A DNA stretch of 64,000 bases, from positions 38,481,633 to 38,545,632 of the forward strand of contig NC_057768.1 in NCBI RefSeq assembly GCF_010389155.1, given 5' to 3'. This DNA comes from Erigeron canadensis (Eukaryota; Streptophyta; Magnoliopsida; Asterales; Asteraceae). How positions within the stretch are numbered: position 1 is the first letter of the stretch; every line of letters starts with the position of its first letter. Below, piece after piece: positions 46,874 to 56,666 of the stretch. The notes below the pieces were generated by a model, which searched no databases, was not told the origin of the DNA, and worked only from the letters and a program-made list of their open reading frames with translations. Both the position numbers and the translations under genes were made by a program.

Positions 46874-47672
46874 GACCACCCACATCGGTGATCCTTTATA
46901 CAGATTGACTAATATTATATTGAAATAAAAGTACAGAAGTCTAAAGAAGCCAACGATTCCTCACGATCTGTGCTCCAAAACCAATCTTAGATTGTCTTCT
47001 AAAACAAGCCACATGTCACCATCCTATTGGTGACATTTTTAAAAACTTTTTTACACATAATTAATTATAGCCTTTGTTAGGTTTTTCTTTAATTTTTTAC
47101 TAAGCATACTTTTTTCACATAAATATAAACACATGGTATTTCTTTCTTTTTTTTTTACGAATATTTTAACATAAATTTTATTAAAAACGGAATTATTTCA
47201 AAACATTAAATTTTTTTATTTTACTAATTTTTTTATTTTGTTTTTGTTATTTTAATATTTATAAGATTATTGTAAAAATTATTCTACCTATTAAAAGTAA
47301 AGTATTTATTTTTAATATGGTAAATATAGTTATAACTTATATAAATATAATAAAAAAAGGGAAATGATTAATCCTCCTAATAGATTAGCCTAAAGATCCT
47401 CCTAATTTTTAGATGAGGACATGTGGAAAAATCAGAGGATGAGATTAGAAAAGAAAATTAGTGGTATCCACATGTCACAAGCTAGAGTTATTAGGAGGAT
47501 TTTTAGATTAGTTTTTTAGGAGGATAAATCATTTTTCATAAAAAAAAATAGTTTGGGTTGGGTTGTGAGTGTGAGTGAAATTTTGAGTTTGGTTGAATTG
47601 TATTGATGGAAAAGAGAGAAACTATTTTTTAATTAAAGATTAGGTTGGGATGATTCAATGATGTGGGTAGTC
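46874..47672. mobile_element. Tourist-like (PIF/Harbinger) MITE, 799 bp, TTA target duplication
   Basis: The left end GACCACCCACATCGGTGA and the right end, read inward, GACTACCCACATCATTGA are inverted repeats. TTA flanks both (46871-46873 and 47673-47675), the signature of the PIF/Harbinger superfamily. No transposase frame is present. A second MITE (47359-47537) is nested inside, so the element was about 610 bp before that insertion. Confidence 0.75.
47359..47537. mobile_element. Nested MITE of the GGRAATGATT family, 179 bp
   Basis: Inverted ends of about 50 bp: left GGGAAATGATTAATCCTCC, right read inward GAAAAATGATTTATCCTCC. ATAAAAAAA flanks it on both sides (47350-47358 and 47538-47546), a 9-bp duplication that fits Mutator-type elements. 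It interrupts the Tourist-like MITE. Confidence 0.7.
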
Positions 47673-47699
47673 TTATATTATCACAATATGATCATTTTA

Positions 47700-48000
47700 A
47701 AGTCTAAATTGCTTCAAGGGAGAAGGTTAGTTTGTTTTACATACAGTAGGGGTAAAAAGATTATGGGTGATAGAGAGACCATATTGTGAACCGTTCGCTC
47801 TCCATTAATTGCCATCTCACTTGTTAAAGAAAATAATTTCGAAGGTGAGCCGTTTGAGTTATTTTGGACAAAGCATGAGGACCATATATGTAACTTACCC
47901 TTTATGTAAGTATAAAATTTCCACTCACACTATACTCTATAGTGACTAGTTTTTTAGGCTTCTTTTGGTACGTCAACAAATAACAGGAGGCATGTTCGCA
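47700..48000 (+). promoter_or_regulatory. Orphan promoter/leader block upstream of FB13
   Basis: GACCATATATGTAACTTA at about 47881 and CTTTTGGTACGTCAACAAAT followed by GACAGGAGG-like sequence at about 47960-47990 match 49660-49760 before FB14. Here the donor position reads GGAGGCATGT, whereas the FB14 copy has GGAGGTATGT. Confidence 0.5.
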
Positions 48001-48120
48001 TTTCCCCATTTTTACGCATCCATTTTACCAGTTGTAAATAATACGGAGTATTTTTATTTTATTTTATTCTCTTTAATGCTAAAAAAATTAGATTTTATAA
48101 TTATAAGTAATCTAACATTC

Positions 48121-48340
48121 ATTTGTTTGGAGCATCTGAATGAGTTGGAGCTTAAGGAATTTGCCAACTTGAAGCCAGGATTGGAGTTTGTGAAGCTTAT
48201 CTTGGCCAGGTCACCCGTGTTGAAGAAGTTGAGGATATCCCTTTACGAAAAGGTAACTAAAGATGAAGAGTTAGAGATGTTAAAAGTTCTATTAAGGTCC
48301 ACACGTGCATCGCCAGCAGTAATTAAAGATCTTTGTCGAG
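48121..48340 (+). pseudogene. FB13: exon 4 (FBD) fragment fused to a leader block
   Basis: Homology begins at CLEHLNELELKEF and runs through LEFVKLILARSPVLKKLRI to RSTRASPAV. All earlier exons are missing and the fragment lies about 120 bases after the orphan leader, consistent with an internal deletion. Near 48321 four extra bases shift the frame compared with FB15 (GCAGTAAAGATC there, GCAGTAATTAAAGATC here). Translation then runs on meaninglessly to 48522. Confidence 0.7.
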
Positions 48341-49500
48341 CCAGGTGTCTAAATACATTTATATACCTTTTAGTGGCTTGTAATCACTTTAGATCCCTTC
48401 ATCTTTTTGAGAGCAATTGCAGAGACCTGAAGAGTGTTCCTACACTTGGTACCTGTCTTTCTTTATTTCTTTGCTTGTATGAGCTTTTCAGTTGCCAGTT
48501 TCCTCTCAGCCGATGTCATTGAAAAGTGAGCCAAAAGATTTACTAGGACTTTGCTTCAAGAGTTTAAGTTTTGGTGATTTATTGGCAATGGTTTAATTAA
48601 TTGCCTACTGCAACAATGATTTACCGTATCATTTGCCATGTTCATCATTTCTTGTTTCAGTGAGTAAGAAAACAAACTAAGGAAATTACAGCCTATTTCT
48701 ACATCAAATGGTTTTTAGACTTCGTGTTTTTTCACACATTAATGTCTTTTCAACTCATAGTACATGCTTTTTACATAATATTGACTCACAGAACGATATA
48801 CAAGTAATATTTATGAAAGTTCAAGCTATTTAAAATGAGAGGTTATATTTGAATCACTATTTTTAATACATTTACCACCATAGACAATTTATCTTGATTG
48901 TACTCTTTTTACCACAATAGACAATTTATATTGATTGTACAAGCTATTAATGAAGCAGTGTGACAAAAATATTTTTTGAAAACAACCATACTGGATACAC
49001 GCGGCGGAGAATATTGTACCAAAGGAGAAAACTGGAGCATTTTCTACATCAGTGGATGAAGAATCGGGAACATAATAATTTCTAGATATATGTTGAAATA
49101 AGGATCCTAATGAGTTAGACAACAAATTAACATATATATAAAGATTTGATTTTGTGAGAAAATGAATAATAATAATAATAGTTGTTTTATAAAAAAAATA
49201 AAAAATAATAATAATAAATTATTATTATTATTATTATTATTATCTCTATTCTAAGTTCATAGGATCAAACTTCTTCAAAAATTATTAAGGGTGGGATTAG
49301 AGATCTTTTAAAGTAAAATTAATTTTAAAGATAAAGTTAAAGAATCTTTAATCCTTGCATTGAAACCAATGGTCAAGATTCAAAAATCAAATTTGAATCC
49401 AGACATTTGATTTTAATTCAAAGGTTGAAATTCTTCAAACTTTTACCAATAAAATTAATATAACTTTAGAGAATTCTTATCCGGGTCATAAAGAAACGTA
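48341..49500. other. 3' flank of FB13, partly duplicated at 53452-54245
   Basis: TTAGTGGCTTGTAATCACTT at about 48370, TCAACTCATAGTACATGC at about 48750 and TTGAAATAAGGATCCT at about 49092 recur in the same order after FB15. An A/T hairpin of (AAT)n and (ATT)n lies at 49204-49242. No gene. Confidence 0.45.
49204..49242. repeat. (AAT)n/(ATT)n inverted microsatellite
   Basis: An AAT run is followed directly by an ATT run, able to form a perfect hairpin. A further AAT run is at 49164-49180. Confidence 0.8.
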
Positions 49501-49504
49501 AAAC

Positions 49505-49758
49505 GTGAACCGTTTCGTGTGTCGCTCTCCATTAATTGACATTTCACTTATTGTTTTTTATTTTTATTTTCTTTGGTGAATCTCACTTATTGTTTATGAA
49601 AATAAATAAATTTCGAAGGTGGGTCGTTTGAGTTATATTGGACAAAGCATGAGGACCATATATGTAACTTACTCTATATAAGCATAAAAATTGTTTTCAC
49701 TCAGAGTATAGGAGTTTTTAGGCTTTCTTTTGGTACGTCAACAAATGACAGGAGGTAT
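49505..49758 (+). promoter_or_regulatory. Promoter and leader exon of FB14 (inferred)
   Basis: GACCATATATGTAACTTA at about 49656 is followed by a TATA-like TCTATATAAGC at about 49673. The leader has CACTCAGAGTATAGGAG and ends ACAAATGACAGGAG with donor GTATGT at about 49757. The leader intron ends TTTTTGCAG at 50477, 40 bases before the ATG. It is inferred from duplication of the block at 47700-48000. Confidence 0.45.
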
Positions 49759-50194
49759 GTTTGCATTTCCCCGTTTTGATCCATCCAATTTTACCTAGTT
49801 GTAAGTAAATCTTTTTATTTTTTCTCTTGTATGCTAAAGAATAGAATAGAATAGAGTTAGAAATAAAACATAGGGTGGATCAAAGTTAATTTTGACATAC
49901 AGTCGACAATATAAGCTTAAAAAGTAAAATTAAAAGACTGCGTAAAAGAAAATCTGGGTTTAGAGAAACCACATGATTACCTAAAATTGATTTATGTTTA
50001 CCGGAGTTTATAGTGATGACCGGAGTGGTGGAGAGAGGTTGTGGGCGGTAGGAAAGTGAACGCGATATTTAAAAGGTTATAATAATTAATAATAAATCAG
50101 TTTGGGGCTGTTTTCCAATTAGCATACTGTATAAGCAATCGCAAGTCTCTCGAGATACATGTTTAACAAGGGCTTATTTTGATGCTTAAATAAG

Positions 50195-50325
50195 GGGAAA
50201 TGATTGAGATGTCTAATGAATTAGATGTTTGACACATGTATATTGTGTTCTCTCTTTTATCTTTACCACTTGTCATGCAATGTGTCATGATCTTATCTTT
50301 TTAATTAGACCTATTTATCATTATC
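50195..50325. mobile_element. MITE of the GGRAATGATT family, 131 bp, 10-bp TSD
   Basis: CTTAAATAAG flanks both sides (50185-50194 and 50326-50335). The left end GGGAAATGATTGAGATGTC and the right end read inward GGATAATGATAAATAGGTC are inverted repeats matching those at 47359 and 16934. It sits in the leader intron of FB14. Its absence from the corresponding FB3 flank was not checked base by base. Confidence 0.7.
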
Positions 50326-50517
50326 CTTAAATAAGTGTTTTATTCAATGTCTGTAAACTATGTGCTTATTTCTCTTTTACCCAAATACTCGGAAACTGCT
50401 TAAATAAGTGTTTCATTATGCACATTCCGTATATTTATCTACAATACATGAGACTGAATATAAATCGATTTTTGCAGAATTGTTTAGTTAGTAGCAACCC
50501 AACAAGATTGTCCTGAG

Positions 50518-51866
50518 ATGGAACCTCAACTATTGTCTTTGGATAGAATCAGTACTCTTCCTCAGCCCCTAATAGATACAATCCTATGTCTGGTGCCATT
50601 TGGAGATGCAGTGAGCACCAGTATTCTCTCAAAGAAATGGAGATACAATTGGGCCAAAATTCCTAAACTTGTGCTTGACACGGTATATATGTTTGATGTG
50701 GGGTCTATGCCTGGCGACTTTAAGCGTACAATCTATGATGCTATAAAGAAAGTGTTGTTTCTGCACGAGGGTCCTATACACGAGTTCACCTTTATCTTGA
50801 ATATAAATAACATATCCGTTGAAATTGACCAAATGATAACTCATTTGTCGAGGAACAATAATACTACTCTCAAGAAATTTAAACTTGACTTGGGTGATCA
50901 TGACCATCTGTATCGGTTGCCTTTATCTATCTTTTCGTTGCATCAGTTAACAGACCTATATCTCCATGTCTGCGATCTCGACTTTGGACCAACATTCAGT
51001 GGATTTCATTGCCTTAAAAGCTTACATCTCGAGGATGTGAGGGTTACTACAAAAACACTTCTCCATCTTCTATCGAAATCTCCATTACTTAAGAGCTTCA
51101 CTCTGGTAAGTTTTGAGAATTGTTGATGTTTTTTTTGTCCACTCGTGACTTGATCAGAATATTATATGTCATTGCAGATTATAACTGAATTCCATATCTA
51201 CGAGAATCGATATCTTTTCAATTGGGACAAATACACCCTTACTGACCTATTTGAGTGTTTACATATGATTGAACATTTCTGCGTCTCGATGTTGGTAATT
51301 GAAGTAGTATTTTGTCTGGGTGTGGTTCCACGAGAGCTTCCACCCTCATTAGCCCACGTCAAACAGTTAACTTTAGACGAAGTGTTTTTCCCCCAGAATA
51401 TACCTTTTGCTCTTCTTATCATCAGAAGTTCCCCAAACCTTGAGAAGCTTAAGCTGCAGGTAACTAACACAAGTATTCTTATTTCTTTTTATACTCTCTT
51501 ATACCAAATATACTGATATAAGAAATATTAATGCCTTTGTAGATGTGTGAAGAACCAAATACTCAGCAATCTCTGATTGACAACGTTACGTATTCAGCCA
51601 TTCCGTTGGAGCATTTGAGAGAATTTGAGATTGAAGATTTTGCCAACATGAAATCCGAGTTGGATTTTGTGAAGTTTATTTTGACCAAGGCACCTGTGCT
51701 TGAGAAGGTGAGCATATTCCTTCACCATGAGGTTGATATGCATGAAGAGGTGATGATGTTAAGAAAACTGTTACGATCTCCACGTGCATCGCCAAATGTA
51801 GAGATCATTGTTGAGCGTCCACCTAGAAAGTATAAAGGGAGGATACATTATCTGGATCCCCTTTGA
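50518..51866 (+). CDS. FB14: intact F-box/FBD/LRR protein, 397 residues
   Basis: Three coding exons join in phase 0 with GT-AG borders: 50518-51105, 51178-51459 and 51543-51866. The ATG follows the family leader ending GATTGTCCTGAG. Residues 9-54 are the F-box (DRISTLPQPLIDTILCLV to WRYNWAKIPKLVLD), expected to bind SKP1-like adaptors. LRR phrases include LPLSIFSLHQLTDLYLHVCD and LKSLHLEDV. The last exon is the FBD (ELDFVKFILTKAPVLEKV; SPRASPNVEIIVE) and ends with the KYKG tail also seen in FB3. Exons 2 and 3 are fused (282 nt) exactly as in FB3, so the reading runs straight from SMLVIE into VVFCLGVVPRELP. It lacks the acidic insert of FB3. The target is unknown. Confidence 0.85.
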
Positions 51867-52799
51867 TTGCAGTTGGCTTCAAATCGTATTAGACCACTGA
51901 ATAACTGCTCGGATTGATTTTGATGACCTTTGGTTGTTAGGTGCTACTTGTTTGTCTGTGTGTGTTTTTTTCGTTTATCAGTTAATCCAATGGATGTTAT
52001 AGCCCTGATCTCAGTCTTGTTTTTCTTGGAGTATATATTATGGCTGTACAGTGGCGGTTTATTGGCTTATGTAGTGCCTTCAGTTGGGCACGACTTATTT
52101 TAGCACTGCATTATCTGTTGGCATTGATTACCTTCAAGCTTCAAATTGTTCTCATTTTTACCAGCGTTCTAATCTGGTTAGCATTGCTTGTTAGAGTTCG
52201 ATTCCTTGGATAAGTGTGCAGTTATTTAGATGGACAGAGAAAGGGTTAGCAACATGGGTGGGTTTGGTTGGATAATATGATGGGTCAAAACAGGTCTTTT
52301 TGAGAATCTGGTTAAAAGCTTCACAGGTCAGCCACGTTGTTTTAGGTTGGACCGGTTTCCAGTCCCACTTTATGGACTGATGTCTAATAAACCTTTGGTA
52401 CATGTTTCACCCAGACTTTTCAAGAATGTGTAAGCAAATTTACTCGATTTTAGTTGTTGAATAACTATCTTCTTACGGATTGGACATCGGAGTACGGAAG
52501 GTCTTACCTAAAAAAGGGAATCAAATGGTCCCCTTGTTTTCAAATTTTGTACAACTAAATAAATATAGCAAGATTTTGCCAATAAGTTAAAAATATGGGT
52601 GGAAACGTAAGTAGCTTGTTGTGACAGAGAGAGACTAAACTTGGATAACTACTTGATTAGTGGAGTAATTCAGTTTCTATGCTAACAAGAGCAGAATGTG
52701 AAAGAGTGTGGGTTGCGGTTTTGTTTCTTCAACTCACTCATCATTTACAGGTGCGTATATTCCCTTTTTAATCGCCGTATTTATGTCGCAATATGATAA
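51867..52799. other. 3' flank of FB14 and possible leader of FB16
   Basis: It contains the GGGTGGG.TTGGTTGGAT module at 52200-52375. About 52630-52750 looks like a family leader (GAGAGACTAAACTTGGATAACT, then CAACTCACTCATCATTTACAG with donor GTGCGT). No gene is present. Confidence 0.4.
52200..52375 (+). repeat. Duplicated 3'-flank module (copy at FB14)
   Basis: AGATGGACAGAGA, GGGTGGGTTTGGTTGGAT, GATGGGTCAAAACAGGTC and TTTTTGAGAATCTGGTT occur in the same order as after FB10 and FB11. Confidence 0.6.
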
Positions 52800-52925
52800 A
52801 TTTTACTGATTAACCATCACAATAACAACAATACGCAATCCCGTCAAAGGTGGGTAAGGGTTGGTAAGATTTAGACGGTCTATTTGAGGGTAGAGAGACT
52901 GTTTCCACGAAGACCCCCGGAAAAT
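52800..52925 (-). mobile_element. SINE fragment
   Basis: It begins on the plus strand with CACAATAACAACAATACGCA (the CAA-type side), then AAGATTTAGACGGTC and GTAGAGAGACTGTTTCC, followed by AGACCCCCGG. This is the core shared with the copies at 3090 and 34047, in the same orientation. Confidence 0.55.
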
Positions 52926-53349
52926 GTGTTATAAGAATCATGTAGTTTATTTGCAACTCAAACTTAGGAATTAGAATGACCAACCGTATAGAGCAGTTAG
53001 CAGTTATCCTGCAGATTTGCATTTTGACTAATAAACAAAAGAAACTGTCCATTGGCTTTCTTGGATGGATCTTCTGTAACTAAAATGACATAGTCAAAGA
53101 TAGATTAACCAAAACAAAAACACTAGAAAATGGTCGATGTGCAGTAAACGGATAAATCATTTTCATAATGCATATACAAAGCCGCCAAGTATGGATTTCA
53201 ATGAGAATGAAAAATTGGTTTAGTAAATTTATCATATCAAGCAGTACCCACAACAAAGTTTCAAACTTTTAGTCGAACGCAGAAATTTTGAACTTGTTGT
53301 GTTCAGCCATAGTATAAGTGTTGTGATTTGTGTGTATGTGTCTCTGCTT

Positions 53350-53452
53350 ACGAAAAGGTAACTAAAGATGAAGAATTGGAGATGTTAAGAATTCTATTAA
53401 GGTCCACACGTGCATCGCCAGCAGTAAAGATCTTTGTTGAGCCAGGGGTCTA
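53350..53452 (+). pseudogene. FB15: last part of an FBD exon
   Basis: In frame it reads KVTKDEELEMLRILLRSTRASPAVKIFVEPGV then TAA 53450-53452. It is nearly identical to the end of FB13 but keeps the correct frame. Nothing upstream belongs to the gene. Confidence 0.7.
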
Positions 53453-54262
53453 AATACATGTATGCCTTATAGTGGCTTGTAATCACTTTAGGTCCCTTCA
53501 TCTTTTTGAGAGCAATTGCAGAGACCTGAATGGTCGTGATAACGTATAGTTTTCTAGACTTGGTACCTTTTGTTCTGTATTTTCTTTGCTTGTGTGAGCT
53601 TTTCAGTTGCTGGTTCCTCTCACCCGATGTAACTGAAACGTGAGCCAAAAGATTAACTTGGACTGTTTTGGTGATTCATTGGCTATGGTTTAATACTTTA
53701 ATTGGCTACTGCAACAATTTATTTACCATATCCATTTTTATCATTTTATTTGTCTCAATGAGTAAGAGAACAAACTAATGAAATAACAGCAAATTTCTGC
53801 ATCAAATGGTTTTCAGACTCTTTTTTTTACACATTAATGTCTTTTCAACTCATAGTACATGCTTTTTACATAATATATTGTTTTTTACATAATATATTGA
53901 CTCATAGAATGATAGAATATTAATGAAAGTTCAATCTATTTCTAATGAGAAATGATATGCGTACCATTTTTTTTAATACACTTAACACAATGTACAATTT
54001 ATATAAACTATACAAAGTTATTAATACAGTAGTGTGATAGGTATCAAAAAGAGTAGTATGAATATCATTTGCCATTTTCAATCAATTATCCTTTTAAAAA
54101 AATTAAAGCAAAGATTGTATTATCACAAAACCACATGACATCCGTATTATATAACCATAAACCTATAACTTGAAGATGTATTTCCGGTAATGATCGTTTT
54201 GAAATAAGGATCCTCTTGAGTTAGAAAACAAATTAAGATAAAAAGATGTGATCCCCCAGCTC
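53453..54262. other. Duplicate of the FB13 3' flank
   Basis: It matches about 48340-49140. A short internal tandem duplication (TACATAATATATTG) is present at about 53867-53898. No gene. Confidence 0.45.
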
Positions 54263-54600
54263 AACAACGTTCTTCTTCGGATAGAATTGGTGAGCTTCCC
54301 CAGCCCATAATCGAAAACATCCTATGTCTTGTACCTATTCAATACGCAGTGATAACGAGTATCCTCTCCAGGAATTGGAGGTACACCTGGACCAACATTC
54401 CTGAACTCATGCTCACCGAGTTTCAATTTGATCAAGTATCCACCAATGATAATTAGCTGTCAGGTTTGGAGCAAACGTATGGCGTTCCAAGTCAGAGGAA
54501 AAACATGACCAAAAGGTGTAAAATTTTCTATGGTATATACCAAGTGTTGTTACTGCATCAAGGTCCGATTGACTTCTTTAATTTAATTTCGTTTTGACCC
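54263..54600 (+). pseudogene. FB16: exon 1 fragment of an FB12-like gene
   Basis: The frame SSSDRIGELPQPIIENILC continues to WRYTWTNIPELM and follows FB12 exon 1 closely, but there is no start codon (CCAGCTCAACAACG where FB12 has an ATG-led start). TAG at 54454-54456 replaces a Lys codon of FB12. Homology ends after HQGPIDFFN, so LRR and FBD exons are absent. Confidence 0.75.
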
Positions 54601-55850
54601 TTATCCAAGATGTCTGTCTTGCCACCCCTGATATAGTAACATGAGAATATGAGATATTGCTCAAAATAAATTGGAACACAAGTCAAAAGTGCAACAAAAT
54701 ATAAGGCTAAAACTCTTTATAGCAATAGCTAAAAAACAATTGTCAAAAAGAATCTTAGAAATATCTCTTATACAATAGAAATGCCCTCAACAATCTATTA
54801 AATTGCAATGTTTGCCTAACTGTGGTTCTATATGCTATACACATCATCTCGGCCCGTATCGATCCCTACATGTATAGAAACTACACTCGGGTAGGATGCC
54901 TTGGACGTTCTCAAGAATCTAAGTGAATACAAAATGTCTCAGAATGGAACACCAGATGGTTACTACCAGTTAAACTTACACGATCAATATGAAGTCCCTG
55001 TTTCCCGCAACAATCTCCTCACTTTTTCTAGCTTTTTTAGCAATGGCTCTTGTTTATATGTATCTTCACACCAAACTGTAACTACTGGCATAAAAGAAAA
55101 CATCAGTTGCTTGAAGATAATCGCGTAAACAAGGGTGGAGAATGAACGTGAAATGACCAATCCACCATAATTTGAATACAGATTTACGGCAGAAAGAACC
55201 CGTAATACAAATTGTACTGTCTTGAAAAGCCTTTTTACATGTGCTAAAAACACTAAAATACTGAATAAGGATGCTTCATATCGCAATACAAATTATGTAG
55301 AAACGAGAGACAACCATATTAACAATTACGTGCAACAATTACCTAATAAACAATAGAACTTGCAATTTCCAATTTCAATAATGAAATAGACATCGACACC
55401 AACATTCATGTAGCCATAATATTGCAAAAAAAATCGAACAGTAGTTATGGCTTAAAGCTTTCCTGGAAATAAATGAAGCTGAAACCAGTGAGTTTTTAAA
55501 AGCATACCTCTGAAACCTAGCTGGGCAGTAACCTGGGGCTCAACTTCAATTTTTTTCATTCTTCAAGATTTTGGGTCCAAGTATCATGGCACAGCAGTGT
55601 TATAAATGCTTCACCAAAATGTTTTAGTTATAGAACTCTCTCCATGTAGCCAAGTATCGAGAAACAGTTAATGTATCAATTAAAACTTATACACAAGAAC
55701 AAAATGTAAGCTATACTTTCCCAATTGCCAAAGCATTGGCTGTAATTTGACAACAGAATTATGAAATAGAACTAACATTGAGAGAGCATCTAGTTCTTCA
55801 TGGAAGTATGGATAATACTGAATAAAAATCCATAATGGGTGAGTAATCTG
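54601..55850. other. 3' side of the DUF2232-like gene
   Basis: This is probably its 3' untranslated region or intergenic DNA. Short open frames on both strands at 54901-55286 have no recognisable features. Confidence 0.35.
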
Positions 55851-56607
55851 TCAGATGGCTTTAGCAAACCATTTTGGTAATCTCAGGGAAGCCTTCATTC
55901 CAAGCCTTGAAAAGAACAGAGCATATAGAAGATGTAGCAGGAACACAAAGAAACAGCAATTAAGTAAAAGCTGCCAAAAGAAGGGATCAATTAGAGAAGA
56001 TAACTAGCTATTTAGGTTCAAAGAAAAAGGTTATGTTGACTTTTGAGGTCAGAGTACTATTTTGAGATTGATCATCTGTATGGATTAGTAAAAAAGTTAG
56101 CATTATTTTTTGTAAGTGACAACTATCGTGTTATTTCAGTTTCATTGAAGTTTTTTAGAAATTGAAGTTTAGCCCTTCTGATCTCAAAGGTATTTCCCTA
56201 AAATGGAATATGTAGATAAGAGGGTGATAAGACGAACCAATGTCCCAAAAATGGTATATATTACATTCATTGATGGAATTGCCAAGAAGCCTAATGACGA
56301 GAGGATAAATGTCGCAGATGCATGAATGTTTATCGTGATCTACAAAAAAAAAATTAAAAAATTGATCGAGTCAAACGAAAATCGCAATATGAATTTGTGT
56401 GAAAATCTTTTTTGTTGGGTTACAGGGGAAGATGGATCTAAGATATGATCATATGAAGTATGTAAAGTTACCAAAGCAAGGATGTTCTCTCTGATTAAAA
56501 AGGAGTACATCAAAACATATCCCACTGCACCCACAGCCCGAACCTGCAGAGTTTGTGATGCATATCACTAACGTTGATCACTACCAGATGAGTGTGTGTG
56601 GTGTGTA

Positions 56608-56666
<59 letters not shown>

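Noticed and set aside
47965..48522. Open frame of 185 codons as a single gene
   Set aside because: Only the middle (FBD fragment FB13) is related to a protein. The first part is the duplicated leader block and the last part is frameshifted flank.
54984..55286. Minus-strand frame of 100 codons downstream of the DUF2232-like gene
   Set aside because: No recognisable motif, no splice continuity with the gene upstream and an overlapping frame on the other strand, so it is probably 3' untranslated or intergenic.
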